From contig OX243825.1 in assembly GCA_945859605.1 (NCBI GenBank), positions 21,427,696-21,491,695 of the forward strand: a stretch of DNA of 64,000 nt. The letters are read 5' to 3'. Under the pieces are notes generated by a model. That model saw only the letters and a program-made list of their open reading frames with translations, searched no databases and was not told the DNA's origin. This document shows, piece after piece, positions 1-10,292 of the stretch. Numbering within the stretch: position 1 is the first letter of the stretch; the number at the start of each line of letters is the position of its first letter. The position numbers and the translations under genes are program-made. Origin of the DNA: Lumbricus rubellus (taxonomy: Eukaryota; Annelida; Clitellata; Crassiclitellata; Lumbricidae).

Positions 1-1716
1 AGGTCAACTTATAAAACAAGCAGACAGCAGGCCTATCGTATCACGTCGTACTACAACGTAGGCCTACTGTGTAATCCAGTTGTTAACATTTATATAGCGC
101 CTACCTCAACAGCGTCGTTGGCTGACGATGAAGGCAATTGAGTCTTGGACGGTTTTGGTCCCATCTTGGATCTGAAATCGTTTCTTTTCGACAAGAAATT
201 CCGCAGCGAGCAATCCTGGAAATATCAGAATGGCAAGACTTGCTAGGCGGTCACGCCTGACACCGACTTTGCGGAAGGTCACGCACTTCGTACGTCCTTG
301 ACAAGGTCATAAATCTCCGGGTGCAAGGATTGGGCAGACGTTGTTAAAAGGTGCTTCGTAGCTACACAGGAAGTCAATCACGTCTTTCACCTATTAAGAG
401 CTCTCACAATCAGCGTTGCCACCCTAAAAATGGAAAAACCCAAGTTGGAGGGTCGAAAAATCCCAAGAAAACCCAAGTTGCCCAAATCTTCGACAATTTC
501 GACAATTTTCCGTCCAAAAAATCTGACGACTCTTTTTTTAGTCATCCGGACCAAAATAAATCTATAAATCTTTCAATTTCCAGTTCGAAAATTCTGATGA
601 ACCTTTCTTGTTTTAGTCATAAAGCCCAAATCTTTCCAAAATGTCCACAATTTCCAGATTTTCTTAGTCGAAACAGAAAACCCAAGTTCTTCCCGAAAAA
701 ACCCCATTTTCCCAAGTTCGAATCGAAAAAACCCTAGATTTTTTGTCGAAAAAACCCAAGCAAAAAACCCAAGTTCTTTCAGAAAAACCCCCATTTCCCA
801 AGTTCGGATAGAAAACCCAAGATCTTGTGAAAAAAAAAAGGAGTGGCAACGCTGCTCACAATCCTGGCAGCCAGAGTTAGGCCTATACTTCTAGGCTATG
901 GTTCGCTGTAAGATGAAGCGCCTCGGCCCGCCTTCTAGGAGAGCCCCAGCCGACGCTGCAGCGGTTCTTGCGGCTGAAACTACACCGGGCTGTGTAAGGA
1001 AGGGCTAACACAAACAACCTGTACAAATACTAACACGTTCGCCCACCTAAAAACACACTCGCATAGGCCTACATGCAACGACACTCGCAAACCTACAATT
1101 TCACTTATCCGCGTACGGTACGTAGGCCTATTATAAGCTATATTAAACCGCAAAGGGTAAAAGTACAAAAGCATAGCCTAACTGTGCAGAAACAATAGCA
1201 AAAAACGACATTCTAACCGTAAGTTTAACATAAATCCTACTGAACTCGATGCAAAATTTATCCCACCTCTTCCACATTTGTTGCAGATCAGTAGAACCTA
1301 CCGACGGCTACCGTAAACATTTTTGCGGCAACTGCGTAGGCCTATACATGCCTATAGGTCTACACCTGTAGTCTCAACACAAGCGTGTGTTGTATGACTT
1401 GTATCAATGCCAAGACACCAAAAACTGTTTGTTGTAGCCTTCCTTAAGTCGACCCTTTCCGTGGTAAATAATTACAGCAAACGTCTTTTAAAAATAGCAA
1501 TCACTGCAAGAACAACAAGTAGGCCTAAAAAGCAATCAACAGAACGAACAAAACGCTGAAAGGTCATTATTTCGGCCCCGTTGTAATAGGCCTATATAGG
1601 CCTACAAAAAGTTATGCTTCATGCTTATTAGAATAATATAATTTATATCATTACAGAGAGTTTGGAATCAGTTTAAATTTCAAATGAACAACTGAATAAA
1701 ATTATATTAAACTACA
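1..1716. other. No gene seen; degenerate repeat and TAGGCCTA-rich sequence
   Basis: Positions 421-840 are built from variants of AAACCCAAGTT and contain the TCTGACGAC/TTTAGTCATC signature of the dispersed repeat found at 7473, 37200 and 48236. The remainder shows no coding signal; TAGGCCTA and near variants recur. Confidence 0.6.
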
Positions 1717-2041
1717 CCGTGGTTCAAAAAAGTAAGCCAAATTGTTTTGCATATATTATCTCTACTACCTGATGACATATCACGCTAAATGTTTCCAAAT
1801 ATTTAGAGAATTGGACCAAGAATATGATCCCAAAATTTCATGAGATAGCCTAAAGTTGAACGGATAAAAAGATATGAATGTTTCAACTTCATAGGCCTAT
1901 GCCGAAATTGCAGTTTGCAATCAATTTATATATTTGGTCCAATCCTCTAAATATTTGGAAAATTTTAGCGTGATATGTCATCAGGTATTAGAGATATAAA
2001 AATATTATGCAAAACAATTTGACTTCCTTTTTGAACCACGG
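1717..2041. mobile_element. Fold-back MITE with long TIRs
   Basis: The two halves are long imperfect inverted repeats. CCGTGGTTCAAAAA at the left end pairs with the reverse complement at 2027-2041. Inner blocks such as GACATATCACGCTAAA (about 1773) recur inverted at about 1967-1982. There is no coding capacity. A related copy lies in cdk8 intron 12 (31371-31690). Confidence 0.75.
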
Positions 2042-2397
2042 TTTTGAACCCCCTGTAGCCTCTGATTTTGATCTAAAATTGTAGGTATAGTAGATATTAT
2101 TTCATTTTTTTCAATTTTTATACTTTTTCATTAGGCAGTAATTTAGTTTAGGGAACCGGCCATGACTGCTCTGCCTAGAAAGTCGATAAAAACCGAGGTT
2201 GAAAGAGCGCTCCACAATGTCTCCTCTACAATTAGGCGCCCGTAGGCCTATATAAGCGTAGAACTTAGTTGTCCCTTAATTCAGTTGTGATCTTGTCAAT
2301 CTGTTTCTTTCCCACTAAATGTTTATTATATCAACTATTATTTTATAGGCCTATATAATTATAGTCAGTGGTCCTCGGTCCTCGTACCCGGTGCGGT
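2042..2397. other. No gene seen
   Basis: AT-rich sequence with several TAGGCCTA-type palindromes; nothing else supported. Confidence 0.5.
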
Positions 2398-2590
2398 AAT
2401 ATCATCACCACCACCACCACTACCACCACCATCATCACCACCACCATGCACCACCACCACCATCATCATCATCATCAACATCGTCAACATCGTCATCGTT
2501 GTCATCATCATCATCATCATCGTCGTCGTCGTCATCATCATCATCATCGTCGTCGTCGTCATCTTTATCGTTGTCGTTGTTAATGTCATC
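2398..2590. repeat. CAC/CAT/CGT trinucleotide tract
   Basis: Mixed trinucleotide microsatellite; its open frames (poly-His and poly-Met/Thr) are artefacts of the repeat. Confidence 0.9.
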
Positions 2591-3310
2591 ATTAGGCCTA
2601 TAAGCGCAATTTTAATAGCCTAGGCCTACACCACATGTATAGCGCTTCATGAACTCACTCACTCAAACTCAAACTTCTACCTGAAGGCGCCAAAACATTT
2701 ACAACGCAACTGCCTTGAGCATGTTTACAGTAGCCTATGTGGTATGCAGGCATTGAGAGCGTAGGAAATAATATGCACTTATGCAGGCCTACATGTAGCC
2801 TACAATATTGTTGTGCACACACTGCAGCCTGCTGGATACTGTGGGCCAATTCCTCAAAACAACACATGTAGGCAATAGCATTCCTCTACCGTAATGCTGT
2901 TTGTAGATCGGTATACAGGCTACATCATACATGTATACTTGCAATCGATGGCATAGGAAGCAACATACCAGTGGCGCATGATAGCCTATGCATCGAGTGA
3001 GTGAGTGAGTCAGTCAGCGACTGCACGTACAGCATAGGCTGCATGCAATGTATGCTATGACCTCTACAGGCGTTCACAAGGGCAGTGGTGACGTCTAGCA
3101 CTGGTGAGATTTGGAGAATGTAACGAGCTTCGTCGTAATCGTAATCTCCAAATTTATAGAGCGCCACTAGAACTTCAAAGGTTGCATGGTCACGTATAGG
3201 CTAACAGTTCCCCGCTAACTCAAGGTTCTCACATTAATCTACCCGTTGTGCATTGGCCGAACTTCCATTATGATTAGGCTAAGTATCAGGCCCCCTAGGG
3301 CATATATATT

Positions 3311-3353
<43 letters not shown>

Positions 3354-3504
3354 CTTCGTCCATCTGCATGCTGGCCTATAGGACGTATACATAGGCCTAC
3401 GCTCACTTGGCCTGCTTGATATCGCTTTGCCCCGCGAGAATAGGGCTTGCAATGACTCAAACTTGAGTCTGCCTTCGTTGGTGCTGCACAATGGAAACAG
3501 CGGT
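2591..3504. other. No gene seen; short SINE tail and AT dinucleotide run
   Basis: Contains an ATCGTAATCTCCAAATTT segment near 3137-3170 that recurs at 20633 and 58640, and an AT run near 3317-3351. No coding evidence. Confidence 0.5.
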
Positions 3505-3671
3505 ATCCATCCATCCATCCATCCATCCATCCATCCATCCATCCATCCATCCATCCATCCATCCATCCATCCATCCATCCATCCATCCATCCATCCATCC
3601 ATCCATCCATCCATCCATCCATCCATCCATCCAACCAACCATCCATCCATCCATCCATCCATCCATCCATC
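3505..3671. repeat. (ATCC)n microsatellite
   Basis: About 41 tetranucleotide units with one CCAACCAACC interruption near 3632-3640. All frames over it are open, which explains several spurious ORFs. Confidence 0.97.
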
Positions 3672-3737
3672 GAATCTTCATCTCAGTGACCTCAATCCGC
3701 CGCGAAACACAGCGCCTATACAATTCGCCGCGATCAA

Positions 3738-3876
3738 GTCTCACACCAAAGCGCCGAGCAATAATTATTGCGAGTGAAGGACTTGTCCAAGGTCCCTACG
3801 AAGCAGCTTGAGGTGGATTCAAACCTACAGTCCTCCGGCTGCAAGGCAACGAATATACCCACTACACCACCGCGCC
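3738..3876 (-). mobile_element. tRNA-derived SINE (family A), 3'-truncated
   Basis: Reads on the minus strand from a tRNA-like head (GCGGTGGTGTAGTGGG, then a B box GGTTTGAATCC-type) to GACAAGTCCTTCACTCGC. The 3' part found in fuller copies is absent. Confidence 0.75.
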
Positions 3877-5311
3877 CCACAAATCACATCATGCATGAAC
3901 AATCATAAATAATCAGGGTTTAAAGTGTGCCAGGATGGTCATGGACGGCGTCCTGGCACTTATTTTCAAATCTGAATGCCGTCCTGACACTTATTTGTCA
4001 GAAGACACTAAAAAGGTAAGGAGCGTCCTGGCACTTCTTTTCTACACTTTGAGCACTGTAAATAATAAAAACACAAAATGAATCGACGTCAGTCAGATTA
4101 AATAGAATTTAATCCACATGCAGACAACAATTTGAAGTTTTGCACTTGAAAAACTGGTTAAAAAACACACGTAACAGATTTCTAAATTCTATGATAGGCA
4201 ACACCTATAGTCACCATCTCGACACCACAAATAAAGAAGATCATCCCCCGGAAAACAAAATAATCGAAGTCTAGAATGCAGGAGAATACATACAACAAGC
4301 GGCTGAATATGCGGAAAGTTCTGCTTTATAAAACGTGCAACACGCAAAGATAGTATGACGAAACAGAAAAAGCTGTTAATATTATATATTAATTACATGT
4401 AACAATAAATACGTAACGTACGCGTACAAGCACATCATTGTCAGGACAGCTTTAAAATAATCAACAGATAAGCTACAGGTGGAGAGGAACAATACATTCT
4501 TTGCTAGGAGATAACAAACATTTAGTTTAGCGTTAACATTGCGAAACGAGTACATAACACGTGAAAAGTTCCCTATATTGTAAATGCGCAGCGCACTTGA
4601 ATTCGAAATGTATGTAGCATAGACGCGTGTATTGCCTAGGATCAATTGCCAAGACGCAATTGAAGATGGAGCCTGTCGATATATTGCGTACGCACAAATT
4701 TGTTTTTCGACCGCCTTCCCCGTTGCAACTCGTAAATTTTGTGAAACCCCCCATGCGTACCCCTACAAAAATTAATTAGCCGAATTCATCCATAAAACAT
4801 TTTTTACCATAGGTTACTATTTTTTTAAACAACATATTTGCTAGATCACATTTTTTAACTGTTATGGTGTACAGCTTAGATACCAACAGAATTTAATTAT
4901 AATGAAATCAAATGACATCGGACGACTATAGGATAATACAGAGTTATAAATAGGCTAATCTGGACGTCATAATCAGATATCCATTTGGTGTAAATACATT
5001 TTTTTGAGACCCTTCCCCACCGCACGCACCCATACGAAAATCCCCTAAATTCAGTGACCCATCTGCGCATACGTAATATATAAACAGCCCCCCAAGAGAC
5101 CTACTCAGAGGCGCTCCTAGCCCAAAATGAACAAAGAAGGCAGAAGAAGAGCGCTCGAACACACAGAACTTTAGTAAGCAAGCAGAGCGCGCGGAAATGA
5201 GCGTCCATTTAAGATCCACTTGTTAAGTTAAAATGTATTAGCATCACGCGTTAATAATAATAATTAGAACGATTGCATAAGTTTAGTTTTCTAGGGAAAA
5301 AATGAAAATGC
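3877..5311. other. No gene seen; probable pgpep1 3' UTR
   Basis: Lies immediately downstream of the pgpep1 stop on the minus strand. At 3927-4042 a GTCCTGGCAC motif occurs repeatedly, including one inverted GTGCCAGGAT. No exact minus-strand AATAAA was found near the stop. Confidence 0.45.
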
Positions 5312-5513
5312 TCAGTATGAAGCAAGGCGCTGCTGCTGCTGCTGCTGCTGCTGATGCTGCATCATCTGTTTTAGCATCGCACGAATCGCTAGTCGCAGGC
5401 CGACCGCCAGCTGGTGCGCTGAGTACGGCCGGTCAAGCGGGGGAACGTGGACGAAAGCCGTGCGCGTCCTGTTCACGTTTAACGACGTGAAATAGATGAA
5501 GTCGCATAGGTAT
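5312..5513 (-). CDS. pgpep1: pgpep1 coding exon 4
   Basis: Completes Arg154 and runs to the stop at 5312-5314. It contains catalytic Cys157 (YLCDF) and His176 (FVHVPP). The tail QMMQH, eight Gln, RLASY is encoded by a CAG tract at about 5330-5353, which may be length-polymorphic. Confidence 0.95.
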
Positions 5514-8500
5514 CTGGAACGACAAATAAATAACAAATAAATAAAAAATAAATAAATAAAATAATAATTCGCACTGTGCTTTACATGTACAAGTTATGCA
5601 GTAACCTTAATTAACATCAAACTTAACCACTAACTAAACAGAAAACCTGCAATACATGGCGCTAATAGCAGTCTACAAAGCATGTCCGCCCAACGGGGGG
5701 TTAAACCTGTTACCTTTCCCTCCCTACGCCAGCATGTTATCCATAACTCTACAGGCCCCCTCAGTTATACAATAAACACTCGCAAGTCAACAAGATAGCA
5801 GTGACTCAGTTTGAGTGGCTGCTGTTCTAGGGTTCCTACGCAGCGGCTTGAGTTGGATTCAAAACTTCAACCTACTGGCTTCAAGGCACCAAACATACCC
5901 TACAGCAGTGGTTCCCAAAGTGGTGGTCCGCGGACCGGCACCGGTCCGCGGAGGTATGATCGCCGGTCCGCGGAGAAGAGTTAAAAATAATAAATAAACT
6001 GTAATTATCAGTTTATTTGTTTGAAACTATGAAATTATTCGAAATGTTGTCCAAAATTTGTTCAAATTTCCGTCTTAATGTTTAAAAAAGTGAAATAAAT
6101 AAACACGCCTTATTATAACTTGCCAGATAGCGAACTTAAACGAATTAAATTTATTCTAAATTTACTACATCGATGACTGCAGTCAGTTCCGAGCTTATTT
6201 ATGTTGATCATCACCATTACGGCCTAAGTTAGCGGTCCGCGAGCTTCACCAAAAATTATTGCCGGTCCGCGGCCTACAGAAGTTTGGGAACCACTGCTGT
6301 AGGGTATGTTTGGTGCCTTGAAGCCAGTAGGTTGAAGTTTTGAATCCAACTCAAGCCGCTGCGTAGGAACCCTAGAACAGCAGCCACTCAAACTGAGTCA
6401 CTGCTATCTTGTTGACTTGCGAGTGTTTATTGTATAACTGAGGTGTCCCACTCATGTAATGAGTCCGTTAGTCTGCAGAAGGTTGGTTATCATGGGATAC
6501 AGTGGCATAGTGCATTGGAGCTGGAGGATTCTAGGTTTGAATCCACCTCAAGCCGCTGCATAGGGACCCTGGGCAAGTCCTTCACTCGCAATTGCTCATT
6601 GCTTCGGCGTGAAACTCCGATAAAGTGTCCGTGCTGCAGTCGGGAGCGCCTCTGAGTAGCAATCTTTAAGGGGCGCTATAACAAGTGCACGTACATACAA
6701 TACAGCTGCGAACTCGTAGAGCAGATCATACAATGAATGACCATAACCGAACAGAACGTGATGGTACCAGGGCTGTTTAAAAGGAATTTTTTGAACTGCA
6801 CAACCTCTTCTTTCCTTTCACATCCTCCATGGTAAATTACTTTCAATCCAAGGACAATGACCTTTTTTGCTAGTTTTAACTGTACAGAAGTGTTTCTACA
6901 ACTGCACAAATCCATTTAGAACTGCACATTTTGTGTACAGCTGCACGTTAAAAAAAGCCCTGGATGGTACGCACCGGCCCGGGTCATGGGAGACAATGGA
7001 GTGCACATGAGGCTGCGACTTGTTGATGACATCACAGACCTCGTTCATGTCAATGTTGGAGACGAGACAATGAGGAGCGTCGGCGCCAGCGACGCAGCAC
7101 TGGTCATAAGGCAGAAGACCTCGCACGTCCGGTTTGTCGTAGCCTTGATTGTGAGCGCATTGCTCGAGAGTAATCTCCTTCGCAATGCCAGACACTCCGA
7201 CGTGCACGACAAGCTGGAAGAAGAAGACAAGAAGAATTCACATCAATGTCTGTTTGTATCTATGTGCACTTGTTATAGCGCCCCTTCAAGCTCTCTCTAC
7301 TCAGAGGCGCTCCCGAATGCAGAGCGGACACTGCATCGGAGTTTCACACCGAAGTGCTGAACAATTGTGAGTGAAGGACTTGCCCAAGGTCCTTACGCGG
7401 TGAGGTGGATTCGAACCTCGAACCTTCCGGCTTCAAGGCAACGACGCCACCATTACACGATGTCAGTCGCCTCAAACAGGAGCGGATGCAGAAACTTTTA
7501 GAATGGGGGCGCTGGGTGGGAAAATTTTCTTTGATTTTTTCCCGAAAAATCTTATGAGCTTTTTTTAGTCCTTCGCCCCAAAATTTTTAAACCATGTCAA
7601 CTCCGGTGTTAGTTATTTTTAATCTGATGACCTTTTTTGTTAGTCATATAATGCTACTTTAAAAGCATCAATTGCTGATGGGAGGGGCACATACTGCTGT
7701 GCAAATTTCTAAATGGGGCCAATGGGGCCATGGCCGGTTTGGCCTTCTCCCCCTTGATCCGCCCCGACCTCAAATGTTCACGGTCGCTGTCAGACAGCTT
7801 ACAAGTCTTCATGCATTCATTTTCAAAGGCAATTTGGAAAATGCTGAACTTGTAATTGTTTAAGAAAAGACATAACTTCAGCCAGCAAGAAGCACTTTTT
7901 AGGTTCTTAAAAGACGTCATCACATGCTCACATATGAACTTTGTGATACATGATGTGCTAAGCTGAACAGAAAACAATCTGCAAAGAACAAGCCAAAAAA
8001 GAAATGGAAATTGTGTTCAGCACACCTATAAACTATTTTGTTGGTCTGTGCAGCCTGTTAGGTAGTTAAGTTATAATCGTATGTCGCACAAAAAAGATTA
8101 TATATGGGACCCGCTGTCAGACATGTAATCTTCTGTCAAGAAATACAGCCAATTCGAAAAACAACATGTTTTGTAAACATTTGCCAGCGTCAGATACAGA
8201 CTGCGCTTCCAGGAAAAAGGACACACTGTACAAAACCTAGCAACATACATAATATCACATATAGCTGTATGATATGCAGCCACATGGGTGAAACTCCAAC
8301 CCAACTCTGATGAGCCCCGGCACTGCTAGATAATCATGCAGAAATCAGTTAGTTAAGTAACCAAGTTGTACATGACAGAAGTAGACTTCTGGTGATAGAT
8401 CAGTCACAATCTCATTAACCCAAAACATAAGATAAAGATGATCAAGAGCAGACAGCAAAAGAGAAAAAATGTGCACGATGCGGCCAACCCTTGTCTCGAG

Positions 8501-10244
8501 GATGGTTGAGAACAGAAAAATTGTGATGGTGCAGTGGTGGCATCGTCGCCTTGGAGCCGGAAGGTTTGAGGTTTGAATCCACCTCGCCGCGTAAAGACCT
8601 TGGGCAAGTCCTTCACTCGCAGTTGCTCAGCATTTCGACATGAAACTCTGATGCAGTGTCCGCTCTGCATTCGGGAGCGCCTCTGAGTAGAGAGAGCTTG
8701 AAGAGGCGCTATAACAAGTGCACATGCAAACAAAGTCTAGAAAAGATTGTTCAATATATATATATACAGGGTGGGCCAATAGGAATGCAACAACTTTGAC
8801 GCCTTATAACTTGAACAATTTTTATCCGAACATCGTAATCAATATACTAAATTGAAGGTAATTATCTATTCTACTACAGTGTAAAATCTTGCGCTGATAT
8901 ACGGCACCGTTTAAATAAAAATATTGGTGCGACACACACCCCTCAATTTTGAATGTAAATAATGAACATCACTGCGCCGCTCACGGAAGAGGATAGAATT
9001 TTAATCAGAATCTTAAGAGTAGAAAACGAATACAAAGCACACCAGATGTTGATAGAATTCCCTTCTAGAAAATGGAATAAATATGATCTACATCGATTGA
9101 TTAAACAAATTTTTGCCACGGGAACGTCTAACAGCCGCAACTGTGGTCGCAAACGTTCTCCCGCCGGCGCATCGTTCACGTCATACGGTTGCCTATCTGA
9201 ACGCTAACGTACCAGAGTTTATTGAACCGGAGAACTCACCGAACAATCCGGATTTAAACCCGGTTGACTATTCGATATGGGGTTGTCTTCAGCAACTGGT
9301 CTATCGTGAACCGATACGTGATGTTGAACATTTGAAAAAATTGATTGTTTACTGCTAGGCTGAAATAACCCAAGCACTGGTGGACTCAGCCATCGATCAG
9401 TGGTCATCTCATGTCCATGCTGTCATTATAGCACGTGGTGGACATATTGAATATTTGTTTGACTTATGATAAATTCACTCAAGATATGAATTGATATTAA
9501 TTGTTAGAACTAGTGATTTTTAGAATTGAGTCAATGACATATTAAGTTTGAGACTTTTGGTTTTTTCTTGCAGTTTCATGGCAAAAAAGGGACATCGAAC
9601 ATTAATAGCATTATCTCAAAAAGTCGTAATAGTATCTCTTAGATATTTTGCAGATTGATAAAATGGATAATTATGTTCAATTTGATATATAGGACAAGAC
9701 GCTCAGATGAAAATTGCGGTATTAATAAGGCGCCAAAGTTGTTGCATTCCTATTGGCCCACCCTGTATATACTAGCTGTACCCAGCCACGCGTTGCTGTG
9801 GCAGAAAAGACCCTCCCCCTCCCCCTCCCCCCCCCTCCACTCCCCCTTCCCCTCCACTCCGTCCCCCTCCCACTCCGCTCCTTTGCTCCCTCACACCGTC
9901 CTTTACTGACAGCGGATAGAGCCCAAGAATGTTGGAAGGCCGTTTTCGTAATGGAATTATTTATTGAGTCGCTTATGACGTCACGGGACGCGAACTCATT
10001 AATGTTTCGTTACTGTATTTCGGGTAAAGACAATTCTGAAATTTTGCAAGCGTGCGCTTTCGTTGAATTTGCAAATGGCAGGCGAACGGATTGCAAAGTT
10101 AACTTTTTGTAGAAACAATTGGGTTTTTTTCGGGGAAAGAAATGTTGTGACCTTGCGGTATCGGAATGGAAGGTTTTGGTAAATTTTCAAAACAATTGGT
10201 GCGTCACTTTCGGCGTGATCGTGACCGCAGGATCGCAAAGTTTC

Positions 10245-10292
<48 letters not shown>

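Noticed and set aside
2365..2592. Poly-His and poly-Met/Thr ORFs
   Set aside because: They are translations of a CAC/CAT/CGT microsatellite on both strands.
3239..3811. Several long ORFs rich in MDGW or HPSI
   Set aside because: Produced by the (ATCC)n tract, which has no stop codon in any frame.
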